Below are positions 1-9,116 of a stretch of DNA of 64,000 bases, piece after piece; positions within the stretch are counted from its first letter, which is position 1; every line of letters begins with the position of its first letter. The position numbers were made by a program, and so were the translations under genes. The notes under the pieces are model-generated. The model made no database searches. It had not been told where the DNA came from and saw only the letters and a program-made list of their open reading frames with translations. Origin of the DNA: an uncultured bacterium (GTDB taxonomy: Bacteria; Cyanobacteriota; Vampirovibrionia; Gastranaerophilales; Gastranaerophilaceae); contig CACYTP010000008.1 of the NCBI GenBank assembly GCA_902777385.1, forward strand, positions 52,984-116,983, read 5' to 3'.

Positions 1-1
1 A

Positions 2-601
2 AAAGACAGTAGTGAATATTTCCTCGGAAATGTTTCTATTGCACTTTATCAGAGTGCAAATGCTTTTGTGCTAGGTCTATGCGTATCTACCACTATGGTT
101 GCATACTATGTTTCAGCTCAGAAAATTTATCTGGCAATATATTTTATGTATATACCGTTTTACAACGCATTTTTCCCTTATATGTCAAAAAATAAAGACA
201 TCCGATTTTGGAAGAAAGTATTTAAAATACTGGTATTAGCAAGTCTGCTGCTGTCAATATTCATGTTCGTATTTGCAAAACCGGTCATAAGTACATTTTA
301 CGGATCTCAATTGATTGAAAGTTACAAAGTTTTGAGAATCTTTGCAATAATTGTTCCGTTCCATATAATGGCAGGAACTATGGCTTTTCCGTTACTTGGA
401 GCCTTCGGTTATACAAAAGAAACGAATCAGTGTTGGATTATTGCCGGAATCATGCATATTATTGCACTTGGTATATTATATTTAACAAATTTGTTAAATA
501 TCTATACAGTAGCGGGAATGTATGCATTCTCTCACATATTTATGTTTTTCCACAGAGTTTACTATGTAAGAAAATACAAGATTTTGGAACAGAAAGGGTA
601 A
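2..601 (+). CDS. Wzx-type polysaccharide flippase, 3' part (5' end outside window)
   Basis: The frame is open from base 2, so the gene enters from the left edge; the first internal ATG at 68 is not a believable start. The visible 199 residues form repeated hydrophobic segments typical of the C-terminal half of MATE/MVF-type O-antigen and capsule flippases, which move undecaprenyl-linked repeat units across the inner membrane. They align well by eye with the second half of the complete flippase at 59296, sharing the patterns SSE-FL, YYV-A-KIY and K-KDI. The next gene begins 4 bases after the stop, so the two are probably co-transcribed. Assignment to the flippase superfamily is firm; the substrate is unknown. 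Confidence 0.9.
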   Translation, partial: KDSSEYFLGNVSIALYQSANAFVLGLCVSTTMVAYYVSAQKIYLAIYFMYIPFYNAFFPYMSKNKDIRFWKKVFKILVLASLLLSIFMFVFAKPVISTFYGSQLIESYKVLRIFAIIVPFHIMAGTMAFPLLGAFGYTKETNQCWIIAGIMHIIALGILYLTNLLNIYTVAGMYAFSHIFMFFHRVYYVRKYKILEQKG

Positions 602-604
602 ATA

Positions 605-1861
605 ATGGTTTCAACTATTGAAAGTACTGTAAAAAATAATTTATGTATAAATTGTGGACTCTGCAAAACCGTCTGTAAATTTGATGCAATAAAAATGACT
701 CGTAATGAATATGGAGAAATTAATCCCGTTATTGATTATGAAAAATGCAAAAACTGTGGTCAGTGTCTGAAGGCTTGTCCGATGGATAAACCAAAACTTG
801 AGGCAATTGCACAAGATTTGTCTAAGATGGAAAATCCGCACAGACACGGACTTGAAGATTCCAAATATTATCTTGCGTGGGACAAAAATGATGAACAGAG
901 ATTAAAATGCTGTTCCGGTGGTGCTGTTACAAAAATTGCATCTTACCTGTTTTCGCAGGGTAAAATTGACGGGATGATACACTCCGAAAGGCTTTGGGGA
1001 CATAAAGGAGATTTGCACTACGGTGCAAGACTTTCAACTACACTTGAAGAAATTAAAGAACATGTAAGTTCTTCATATCAACCGATAGATTTTTCTGAAG
1101 TTTTATCAAAATTAGAAAAAGGCAAGACCTATTTTATGACAGGAACACCATGCGTCATAAGAGGAATAAAAAATTTATTGCAATCAAATAAAGACTTTAA
1201 AGACATAAAAATTATAACCTGTGCCTTGATTTGTTCTCATAACACAAATTCAAAATTTGTTGATTTTTTAACGGAGACCAACAAATTGTCAGATAACGAA
1301 CCTTGGCAAGTTGATATGAGAGCAAAAGACAATACGATGTCTGATGCAAACAATTTTAAAAACTATGTGTATACAAAAGACGGCAAAACACTTATGAATA
1401 AAAACCGTTTTAAAAGCGGTTGGACTAAATTTTGGAGATTTTACTATTTTGCGATGAACAGTTGTCTTTATTGCCCTGATTTTTGGGGTGTTGATGCTGA
1501 CATTTCAGTAAAAGATGCTTGGGGGAAATGGGCAGGTGAAGATGCAAAAGGACAATCTATTCTCGTTATAAGAAACAACGAGATTTTAAATGATTTCTTT
1601 AACTCGGGACTTGAATACGAAGAACTTGACTGGGAAACAATGAAAGATCATCAAAAAGCAACTCCTGTTTACAAACAATCAAATGCTATCTATAAATTTA
1701 CACAAAAACCTTACTCTAAAAAGAACCGTAAATCAAGATTTTTCAGATACTATATAAATTCAAAATGTTCAAAATTTCTATATAAACATGTCGGTGCTAC
1801 AATAACATATTATCTGATGAAAATTATAAATACACTGACTTATGTGCTGGAGGTAATATAA
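605..1861 (+). CDS. Coenzyme F420 hydrogenase/dehydrogenase beta-subunit family protein, polysaccharide-locus type
   Basis: Residues 14-24 carry C-x2-C-x2-C-x3-C and residues 48-58 a second C-x2-C-x2-C-x3-C set, so the N-terminus is a two-[4Fe-4S] ferredoxin module. The remaining ~330 residues resemble the FrhB-type flavin/iron-sulfur beta subunit family, including a CSGGA segment and a late Cys cluster (NSCLYCPDF). In polysaccharide loci such proteins often sit beside a polysaccharide pyruvyl transferase, as here (1 base before the next gene). Their reaction is not well established; a redox modification or sugar-related reduction is inferred. Length 418 residues is usual for the fused form. 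Confidence 0.85.
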   Translation: MVSTIESTVKNNLCINCGLCKTVCKFDAIKMTRNEYGEINPVIDYEKCKNCGQCLKACPMDKPKLEAIAQDLSKMENPHRHGLEDSKYYLAWDKNDEQRLKCCSGGAVTKIASYLFSQGKIDGMIHSERLWGHKGDLHYGARLSTTLEEIKEHVSSSYQPIDFSEVLSKLEKGKTYFMTGTPCVIRGIKNLLQSNKDFKDIKIITCALICSHNTNSKFVDFLTETNKLSDNEPWQVDMRAKDNTMSDANNFKNYVYTKDGKTLMNKNRFKSGWTKFWRFYYFAMNSCLYCPDFWGVDADISVKDAWGKWAGEDAKGQSILVIRNNEILNDFFNSGLEYEELDWETMKDHQKATPVYKQSNAIYKFTQKPYSKKNRKSRFFRYYINSKCSKFLYKHVGATITYYLMKIINTLTYVLEVI

Positions 1862-1862
1862 A

Positions 1863-3131
1863 ATGGATAAAAGCAGAAATATATTAGTTGCCGGAGGATA
1901 CGGATATACAAATCTTGGGGATGAAGCACAGTGTGAAACCACATTGGAGCTGCTAACAAACAGATACCCTGATTATCAAATTATAAATTTGACACCAAAT
2001 GTAAACCATTCAAAAGATATGCATCCGAAATTTTTTCATGAGAGTGCATCAAGAGTGGCAATATATAATCAGAGCAGACCTTTCGATATATATTCTTTCG
2101 GACTTTCCGTCTTTAAACTGTGGCGTATACCGGCCTTTATATTAAAATCGGTCTGGGTGCTTTTAAATGCATACCTTGTCAAGTTTGATTTGCCGACATT
2201 CCTTTTAAATCCGAGAACTGTTAAATATATGGAAATGCTGAAAGAAGCGAGTTTGTTTTATTTCAGCGGTGGCGGTTATCTGACAGGAAAGACTCTGTCA
2301 AGATTATGGGACGCAATAGTTATATGCCGTCTTTGCAAAATCTTTGATACTCCCGTTGTTATGAGCGGTCAGACAATAGGGGTATGGAGTGGAAAATATA
2401 ATGAAATTCTTGCAAAATGGGGTTTTAAATCAGTTAAAGTTATTACCGTAAGAGATGAAGAATTTTCTTTAAAGGATTTAGATAAGATTGGATTAAAAGG
2501 TGAAAATTGCTTCGCTACTCACGATGATGCCCTTCACAGCAAAAAATCAGATAAGAAACAAATAGATTCTGATAATTATATAACCCTGAATTTTCATTAT
2601 TGGGGTATGAAAGGGAAGCAAAAAGAACTTTATATTGATAAAATAAATAAAATAGTAAATCATTTCCTTGATAATACAAGTTACGACATTGTCCTTATCG
2701 CAATGACTAAGACAGATACAAATTCATTTGAAGATTATCTGAAAAAATACCCGAATGACAGAATTAAGCCATTCACATTTAATCTCGATTTTAGCATAAT
2801 TCGCAGAGTAATCGCTGACTCAAAGATGTGTATAACAATGAAACATCATCCTATAATTTTTGCAATGGGCGAAGATGTACCGGTAATAAGTTTGGCATTT
2901 TCTGATTATTATGTCCATAAAAATGTCGGAGCTTTGGCACAATACGGACAGGAAAAATATTCTGTTAATCTTGAAAACAATGATTATTTTGATAAATTTC
3001 TGGAATTATATAAAGATATAGAAGATCACAGAACTGATATTATATCATTGCTCCAAAATAAAAAAGCAAATCTTGACGAGAGAAAAGAAAGATTTTTACA
3101 AAAGGTTGATAAAATCTTAAAAGGATGTTAA
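1863..3131 (+). CDS. Polysaccharide pyruvyl transferase family protein
   Basis: The 422-residue protein has features of the CsaB/WcaK-like family: an N-terminal GGYGYTNLGDEA motif, a central FSGGGYLTGK turn and a C-terminal region with MKHHPIIFAMG and a VPVISLAFSDYY strand-helix. Family members transfer pyruvate from phosphoenolpyruvate to a hexose as a ketal, adding negative charge to capsule or cell-wall glycans; some relatives in glycan loci lack proven pyruvylation. It is tightly linked to the F420-dehydrogenase-like gene upstream and followed 36 bases later by wzz. Family is clear; the acceptor sugar is unknown. Confidence 0.88.
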   Translation: MDKSRNILVAGGYGYTNLGDEAQCETTLELLTNRYPDYQIINLTPNVNHSKDMHPKFFHESASRVAIYNQSRPFDIYSFGLSVFKLWRIPAFILKSVWVLLNAYLVKFDLPTFLLNPRTVKYMEMLKEASLFYFSGGGYLTGKTLSRLWDAIVICRLCKIFDTPVVMSGQTIGVWSGKYNEILAKWGFKSVKVITVRDEEFSLKDLDKIGLKGENCFATHDDALHSKKSDKKQIDSDNYITLNFHYWGMKGKQKELYIDKINKIVNHFLDNTSYDIVLIAMTKTDTNSFEDYLKKYPNDRIKPFTFNLDFSIIRRVIADSKMCITMKHHPIIFAMGEDVPVISLAFSDYYVHKNVGALAQYGQEKYSVNLENNDYFDKFLELYKDIEDHRTDIISLLQNKKANLDERKERFLQKVDKILKGC

Positions 3132-3167
3132 TTAAATATATAGGAAGATTGTTATAAAGGAGAAATT

Positions 3168-4517
3168 ATGAATCAAAATTTAAACTACAATGAATATAAT
3201 GAGCAGGAAGAAGAACTGAATACCAATATTAAAAATATTATTTTGGCATTATGGAACCGAAGATTCCTTATGGTAAAAACTTTTATAATTACATTACTTA
3301 TATTTATTGTTTTGCTTTTTATTCTTCCTAAACAGTGGAAAGTTCAGGCTGATTTATATATAAACAAATCGAATAATTCAAATTTAATGGATATAAACCC
3401 TTATGCGATAGAAGAAGGCGGAAATATGTATGGTTTGCTCGGTGCAAATAATTCTCTGACGAATGAACTTGAAATCATCCAATCTCCGAGGGTAATAGAC
3501 AAAGTAGTAAGAGAAAATAATTTGAAATACGAAAAAATATTTAATATAATCCCTACACGTAAAGTCGGGGAATATTGGACTACAGAAAAATTCCTGAAAA
3601 AAGATGTGAAATTTGAAAACATAAAAGGTACAAACATAATATCAATTTCCTTCAGGTGCAAATACCCTGAAAAATCTTACAACATTGTACAATCTATTGT
3701 TAAAAATTACATAGCCTTACATAAAGAAATAAACAACGATAAATCGAAGTCCGATAAAGCAATTATCGAATCCGAATACAACAAAGCTAAAACTGATTTA
3801 AGTAAACAATTAAAAAGTACTGTGGGTATTCCTGCCACATCTTTGACTGGTTCGGGTAATCTGACTGCAATGAGTGCCTTTTCACGTTCAGCTCAAAATG
3901 CTCTGGCGAATTTAGAAAGTAAGTTTAAAGAAGGAGAGCAAGCCAGAATTAATGTAAGTGAAAGTGCTGCAAAAGTATCTCAACTGGCAACAAAACTCGA
4001 ATGGGCAAATCTTGTTGAAGAAATGTCAGATTCATCAAAGGTTATTTTATTAAGATCACCTTATCCTTTGAGAGCTTGGGAATATGATTTTCCTAAACCG
4101 TTTACCTTTATTATTTTAGGTATTGTTTTCGGAATAATTACTGCAATATGCAGTGCCATATATAAAGAGTTTTTTGATGACAAACTTACCTATGCAATGC
4201 TAGGGAAAAATATTATCTATGATTTAAAAAAAGAATATACGAAATTTTCAGCAGCATTATTATTATCACCTAAGGAAAAACTTTCAATTGTTATGTTTGA
4301 AGAAATACCAGACAACATCTTAGACAAGCTAAGAAAAATAAATAATGTAGAATTTATAAAAGCTGAAATCACACCAGAATTTGGGCAAGCATTAGCAAAT
4401 TCAGGTAATATAGTATTGGTGGTAAGCATAGCCAAAACACCTGCTGAAACTTATAAGCTGATAAAGAATAAAATCAGCGATATGAACAAAAACATAATAT
4501 TTGAAGTTCTGGTATAA
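3168..4517 (+). CDS. Wzz-type polysaccharide chain-length determinant (copy 1)
   Basis: Good Shine-Dalgarno (aaaggag) 6 bases before the ATG. Architecture is PCP-type: a short cytoplasmic N-terminus, TM helix near residues 36-56, a ~255-residue periplasmic domain with a helical central part, a second TM near 311-332 preceded by the proline-rich YPLRAWEYDFPKP, and an unusually long cytoplasmic tail of ~115 residues. The tail has a final hydrophobic strand pattern (NIVLVVSIAKTP, then NIIFEVLV) like the last strands of CpsD/BY-kinase domains, but no Walker motif or Tyr cluster. It is closely related to the copy at 60949. Role: controls polymer length with a Wzy polymerase. Confidence 0.9.
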   Translation: MNQNLNYNEYNEQEEELNTNIKNIILALWNRRFLMVKTFIITLLIFIVLLFILPKQWKVQADLYINKSNNSNLMDINPYAIEEGGNMYGLLGANNSLTNELEIIQSPRVIDKVVRENNLKYEKIFNIIPTRKVGEYWTTEKFLKKDVKFENIKGTNIISISFRCKYPEKSYNIVQSIVKNYIALHKEINNDKSKSDKAIIESEYNKAKTDLSKQLKSTVGIPATSLTGSGNLTAMSAFSRSAQNALANLESKFKEGEQARINVSESAAKVSQLATKLEWANLVEEMSDSSKVILLRSPYPLRAWEYDFPKPFTFIILGIVFGIITAICSAIYKEFFDDKLTYAMLGKNIIYDLKKEYTKFSAALLLSPKEKLSIVMFEEIPDNILDKLRKINNVEFIKAEITPEFGQALANSGNIVLVVSIAKTPAETYKLIKNKISDMNKNIIFEVLV

Positions 4518-4547
4518 TAAAATAAACATTTTCAGAAATACAAATAA

Positions 4548-4576
4548 TTGAAATAATCTGCTTAGATTGCTATAAT
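4548..4576 (+). promoter_or_regulatory. Sigma-70-type promoter for kpsF copy 1
   Basis: TTGAAA at 4548-4553 and TATAAT at 4571-4576 are separated by exactly 17 bases. The start codon lies 51 bases downstream of the -10. The near-identical design upstream of the intact copy (38486-38514) supports it being real. Confidence 0.75.
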
Positions 4577-4627
4577 GGCGTCAGAAGATAATATATTATA
4601 CAATCAGGGGTAAGATTGGAGTGTAAT

Positions 4628-5634
4628 ATGATTACAACAACAAATTCTATATCAAATGATAATATAAATATAAGCAAATTATCAAATAGAGATATAGTTT
4701 CTGCGAAACATACAATAGATATTGAAATTGATGCACTTAGAGTGATGGAAAGTGAATTAGATTCATCACTTACTTCTGCACTTGATATTATGCAATCAGC
4801 TAAAGGTCGGGTAATCCTAACCGGGATGGGAAAATCAGGACACATTGCAAAAAAAATAGCAGCATCTTTAGCTTCAACCGGTACACCGTCATTTTTTGTT
4901 CATCCTGCTGAAGCAAGCCACAGTGATTTGGGTATGATTACCAATAATGATGTAATCATTGCAATATCCAACAGTGGGGAGTCAAAAGAATTGATTGATA
5001 TCTTAAATTATTCTAAACGATTCGGCATAAAATTAATTGCAATAACCAAAAATCCGGAGAGTTCGCTCGGAAAAGCCGGCGATGTCGTATTAAAACTACC
5101 ATCAGCTAAAGAAGCTTGTCCTTTGGATTAGCTCCTACATCATCGACTACGGCAACTCTTGTTTTGGGTGATATATTAACTGTTTCTATGATTGAAAGAA
5201 ATGGTTTTTCAAAAGAACAATTTAATCAACGCCATCCTGGTGGCAAATTAGGTTCTATCCTGCAAAAAGTATCAGATTTAATGCATAAAGGCAAAGAAAT
5301 GCCAATTTTACCTGAAAATATCGGAATGCAGGAAGCGTTATTAGAAATGACATCAAAACGCCTTGGATGCGTAGGATTTGTCAACAGCAACGGGGAATTA
5401 ACAGGCATTCTTACAGATGGAGACCTGAGAAGATGTTTATCAAATGATATTCTTACTAAAAAAGCAATTGATGTTATGACGAAAAATCCTAAAGTTATTT
5501 CACCTGATGTTATTGCGACAGAAGCCGTTAAACTTATGCATGACAAGAAAATTACGAATATTTTTGCCGTAGAAAACGGAAAGCCTGTCGGTGTAATTCA
5601 TATTCACGACTGCCTTAACAGTGGTATCATATAA
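4628..5634 (+). pseudogene. kpsF: KpsF/KdsD arabinose-5-phosphate isomerase, frameshifted copy
   Basis: The first 168 codons (ATG 4628, GGAG Shine-Dalgarno) give the SIS sugar-isomerase domain with TGMGKSGHIA and SNSGESKELIDIL. The frame ends at TAG 5129 just after EACPL, and the rest, GLAPTSSTT onward including two CBS domains, continues in the +1 frame to 5634. Against the intact paralogue at 38550 (~80% identical by eye) the break is explained by one missing G in the run at 5125-5126. The enzyme interconverts ribulose-5-P and arabinose-5-P for Kdo synthesis. The downstream reading frame has no own Shine-Dalgarno. Either a true pseudogene covered by the second copy, or a one-base sequence error. 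Confidence 0.88.
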
Positions 5635-5758
5635 ATATTACGGTAATTCCAAATAATATAATATTAATCTTATGTGGATAAATTCAGGCATTATTTTCCA
5701 CTTGTAGTCTTGCGGAACACTAAAAAACATGCTAAACTTATAAATAACAAAGGATTAT

Positions 5759-6550
5759 ATGATGATAGCATTCAAACATATAGATGGGGGAGGTACCCAC
5801 CACCATTATAACAAAAGTTTCAAGGGTTTTACCCTTGCTGAGGTTTTGATAACACTTGGTATTATCGGGGTTGTTGCGGCTATGACATTACCTACACTGA
5901 TTTCCAACTACCAAAAGCGTGTCTATGTAAACCAGCTTAAAAAGGCTTCTTCTGTACTATCTAACGGGTTCAAACTTATGATGGCTCATGATGGAGTAAC
6001 GGAATTAAAAGATACATACGCATTTAGTGGGATAACGGGTACAGTAACTTATCTGATAGGAGAGCCTACGCAGTCTTGTACCGTTGGTAACACGCTCGAA
6101 AATATCAATACTGATGATTGTCGTAGTATTAGAGAAGGATTTTCGGATGCATTTTCAGCTGTTCGGTTCACTTCGTGTGATGGAGTACAAATGAAATACT
6201 TGAATGGAGACAATTATCATGTAAGGTCCACAGATACAACATGTATAGAGTTTGCCGATGGTTCGGTGATTTTTAGTGGTGTTTTTAATGTATCTCCTTA
6301 TTCATCAGTACTTCCTTATCAGGCTCAATTTTGGATTGATATAAACGGACCTAAAAATCCAAATACTATTGGCAGAGATATTTTTGATTTTTATGTTGGT
6401 GCAAATGGCACAGCAAGAGGAAGAGGATCTAATTCTGATAATGAAAATAAATCTTGGCGTTCTGATAATAGTGACCATAACTGTGTTATATATGGCCGTG
6501 GCTTAGGTTGTGCAGGTAGAGTCCTTGAAGAAGATGCAATGAACTATTAG
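5759..6550 (+). CDS. Type IV prepilin-like protein with N-terminal methylation motif
   Basis: The 263-residue protein has a 23-residue leader ending K-G, then the class III signal F-T-L-A-E at residues 24-28 (Glu at +5) and an unbroken ~20-residue hydrophobic helix ending in TLPTL. Prepilin peptidase would cleave after G23. The leader is His-rich (THHHYN). The C-terminal domain has Cys pairs (TQSCTVG with DDCRS; HNCVIYGRGLGC) suggesting disulfides, and ends in AMNY. It would be a pseudopilin or minor pilin of a type II secretion or type IV pilus system; no pilus genes are adjacent, so it is a stand-alone copy. AAAGGA lies 5 bases before the ATG. Confidence 0.85.
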   Translation: MMIAFKHIDGGGTHHHYNKSFKGFTLAEVLITLGIIGVVAAMTLPTLISNYQKRVYVNQLKKASSVLSNGFKLMMAHDGVTELKDTYAFSGITGTVTYLIGEPTQSCTVGNTLENINTDDCRSIREGFSDAFSAVRFTSCDGVQMKYLNGDNYHVRSTDTTCIEFADGSVIFSGVFNVSPYSSVLPYQAQFWIDINGPKNPNTIGRDIFDFYVGANGTARGRGSNSDNENKSWRSDNSDHNCVIYGRGLGCAGRVLEEDAMNY

Positions 6551-6985
6551 TGCAGAAAACGGCGAACAGGGAGCAATAAAGGCTCTGTCGGGGTTATAGA
6601 CAATTCGCTTATGATTTAAACAGGGCTTTCAGGTAATTGAAACCTGACAAAACGGATTCAATTATCCGTGTTCAAAGTTTTTGTGAAAAACGCCTTCCAT
6701 CTAGTAAAATCAAGATTTCAGGTACATATTTTCAATTATCTGATTTTAAATTTGTCCTACCGAACTATGATAGATTAAAATTAGATATATAAGAAATTAT
6801 ATATACATGAAAAATTTTTTTATATATGATATTATTAAGGAAATTGGTGTGCGTAATATGAGAATTCACCATCAGAAAATAATTTTTGAAAGGTGAAATT
6901 ATCCCAATAGCAGACAAAAAGAGATTTCGTCCGATATAAATTAAACATTTACTAATAAATATTAATATAGAAAGGGAATATAAAA
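6551..6985. other. 435-base non-coding spacer with several potential hairpins
   Basis: No convincing gene is seen on either strand. The first ~150 bases are richer in G+C than the rest and hold at least three short hairpins: gagc/gctc near 6580, caggt/acctg near 6630, and acggat/atccgt near 6655. A fourth, looser pairing (aattcacc with ggtgaaatt) lies near 6861-6899, upstream of the radical SAM gene. It does not match any riboswitch, tmRNA, RNase P or 6S pattern that I can recognise. It may be a leader RNA or a small RNA, or simply an old remnant. Confidence 0.4.
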
Positions 6986-8503
6986 ATGAGAGTAAAAGAA
7001 CAAAAAGCGATGTGGCAATCGAACTCAATGGGTGCCTTCGACGGTATAAAATTAAAGTTCAACAATTTTATAATTGACCAAACTATTAACTATTTAGGAA
7101 CGAATTTTAGCAAACAAAAACTTGTTAATCTTGCGAAAATATTTGAAAAAATTGCAGGGTCTAAAGGTGGTATAAATCACGCAAGAAGAATGCAATGGCT
7201 ATTTTCATCAGAACATCCTCACCTTTACTGGTGGAAAAAGATTTTAACCGAATTACATCCTAATTGCAGAAATAAATGGATAAAAAATTTCTTTGTTAAT
7301 GGCTACTATGGAGATAACTTAAGAAAACGCTCAGAATTTAATGCTAAAAACGGTTTCTTCCCTCCTACGGTATTATTGGCAAGTATCACTAAGAACTGCA
7401 ACTTCCATTGTAAAGGATGCTGGGCACATGAGTATGATGTTAGAGAAGATTTAACAAAAGAAAAATGGAGACAAATATTCACAGAAGCTCGTGATGAGAT
7501 GGGTATTCACATATTCCCTATAGTCGGAGGAGAACCGTTCTGTCGTAAAGAATTCTTAGAACTTTGTGAAGAATTTAACGATTGTACATTTATAACATTT
7601 ACAAACGGCTCTTTAATTACAGAAAAAACTGTAAAAGAATTGCAGCGTTTAGGTAACGTTCAACCAATGTTTTCTATAAGCGGATTAAAAGAGAATACTG
7701 ATGCTGTTCGTGGCGAAGGTACTTTTGATATGGTTATGGGCAAAATGGATATGCTGCGAGAAGCAGGTATCTTCTTTGGAGCTTCAGTTGTTGCAACAAG
7801 CCAAAACTGTGATGAAGTTACATCTGACGAATTTATGAAAATGTTGTCCGACAAAGGTTGCTTATGGACTTGGTTTTTCCATTATGTTCCTGTCGGGGAC
7901 AGTCCGGATATCAGTATGACACCTAATGCAGATCAAAGACGACAAATTCTAAAAGCAGTTTATAATGCCAGAAATACCCTTCCTATGATGACAGTTGATT
8001 TCTGGGGTGACGGACCTGAAATGATGGGATGTATTGCAGGAGGAAGACAATATGTTCACGTTAATCCAAAAGGTGACGTTGAACCTTGCACATTCGTTCA
8101 CTTAGCTACTCATAATGTTAACAACTGTACTCTAACAGAAGCTCTTGCTTCACCATTTATGAAAGCTATCAGAGACGGTATCCCGTATGAGGACGGCAAT
8201 ATGCTTAGACCTTGTATGATTGTTGACAGACCTGAGGTTTTAAGAAAATATTATGAGGAATTTAAGCCTTATGAAACGCACAAAGACGCTGCTGCATATC
8301 TGACAGATCCTAAGATTACCTCTGAAATTGACAGATACTCTAAAGAAGTAAAAGATATTCTTGATGACGATTGGAGAAACAATTTATGGATGACAATATT
8401 CCCGCTTGAAGGTGAATATTATGTCGATAGAGATCATTTCTGTTCTACAGAAAAACCTGAACACTCATGTGACGGTAAATGTGCAGGATGCGGATGCCAT
8501 TAA
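6986..8503 (+). CDS. Radical SAM/SPASM-like protein with Cys-rich C-terminal tail, lipid-associated
   Basis: 505 residues. C138-x3-C142-x2-C145 is the radical SAM [4Fe-4S] motif, followed by the VGGEPF glycine motif. Later Cys in GDVEPCTFVH and MLRPCMIVDRPE suggest auxiliary-cluster ligands of the SPASM/twitch type. The last 20 residues contain six Cys (in CDGKCAGCGCH and just before), a probable extra metal site. Shine-Dalgarno AGAAAGGG sits before the ATG. The PAP2 phosphatase begins 1 base after the stop and a lipid kinase follows it, so an operon acting on membrane lipids is likely. The substrate is not known; HpnH-like or other lipid chemistry would be a guess. Confidence 0.85.
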   Translation: MRVKEQKAMWQSNSMGAFDGIKLKFNNFIIDQTINYLGTNFSKQKLVNLAKIFEKIAGSKGGINHARRMQWLFSSEHPHLYWWKKILTELHPNCRNKWIKNFFVNGYYGDNLRKRSEFNAKNGFFPPTVLLASITKNCNFHCKGCWAHEYDVREDLTKEKWRQIFTEARDEMGIHIFPIVGGEPFCRKEFLELCEEFNDCTFITFTNGSLITEKTVKELQRLGNVQPMFSISGLKENTDAVRGEGTFDMVMGKMDMLREAGIFFGASVVATSQNCDEVTSDEFMKMLSDKGCLWTWFFHYVPVGDSPDISMTPNADQRRQILKAVYNARNTLPMMTVDFWGDGPEMMGCIAGGRQYVHVNPKGDVEPCTFVHLATHNVNNCTLTEALASPFMKAIRDGIPYEDGNMLRPCMIVDRPEVLRKYYEEFKPYETHKDAAAYLTDPKITSEIDRYSKEVKDILDDDWRNNLWMTIFPLEGEYYVDRDHFCSTEKPEHSCDGKCAGCGCH

Positions 8504-8504
8504 T

Positions 8505-9116
8505 ATGAAAAAAATAATATTCTTTATTATATTATTCTTAATTTATACAGCTGTAATATGTTTTTGTCCTGTTGTAACGCAATGGGACAGGAACGTTATA
8601 GCGGCTGTTCAGGATTATTTAAAAGACTTACCTGTATGGATTCCAATGCTGTTAGACTCTAAATTATATGCAACATTTATTGTTTTGCCTCTGCTAATAG
8701 GATTTGTATATTTTTTCAAAAATCTTTTACTTTGGGATATTATAATATTTTCATCTTCACCATTGATTGCATACATTATGAATAGTGTTTTAAAAATCAT
8801 AGTTCAAAGACCAAGACCGCCTATTGATTTACAAATTGCGGTTCATCCTGACAGTTTCAGTTTCGTATCAAATCATACTTTTATAACCTGCAGCTTATGG
8901 GGGTTAGTTATTTATTATTTAATAAAATATTGTTCTAATAAATTTTTAAAATATACAGGCATCTGTTTTGGAATTCTATGGATGGCTTTTGTCGGATTTA
9001 GCAGGATTTGGATTGGGGTACATAATCCGACTGACGTGTTTGGCGGCTACTTTTTAGCGATAATTTTGTTAATGATTTATATAAAAATCATAAGAACAAT
9101 CGGAGGGAAAATTTAA
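8505..9116 (+). CDS. PAP2 superfamily phosphatase, membrane-bound
   Basis: Start chosen at ATG 8505, directly after the radical SAM stop, because it gives a hydrophobic N-terminus (MKKIIFFIILF); the open frame extends upstream only into the neighbour gene. The 203-residue protein has about six TM helices and the three PAP2 signatures: K97-x4-QRPRP, SNH at 122-124 (SGH in the consensus, here Gly to Asn), and SR-x5-H173-x3-D177. Enzymes of this family remove phosphate from phosphatidate, phosphatidylglycerol-phosphate or undecaprenyl pyrophosphate. The Gly-to-Asn change leaves the catalytic His intact. It abuts the lipid kinase gene with no gap, so the two are likely co-translated. Confidence 0.88.
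   Translation: MKKIIFFIILFLIYTAVICFCPVVTQWDRNVIAAVQDYLKDLPVWIPMLLDSKLYATFIVLPLLIGFVYFFKNLLLWDIIIFSSSPLIAYIMNSVLKIIVQRPRPPIDLQIAVHPDSFSFVSNHTFITCSLWGLVIYYLIKYCSNKFLKYTGICFGILWMAFVGFSRIWIGVHNPTDVFGGYFLAIILLMIYIKIIRTIGGKI

Noticed and set aside
5116..5634. An independent CBS-domain gene starting at TTG 5116
   Set aside because: It lacks a Shine-Dalgarno and is the exact continuation of the SIS-domain protein in another frame.
8406..8504. N-terminal extension of the PAP2 protein
   Set aside because: It overlaps the radical SAM gene and is not hydrophobic; ATG 8505 gives the expected membrane start.
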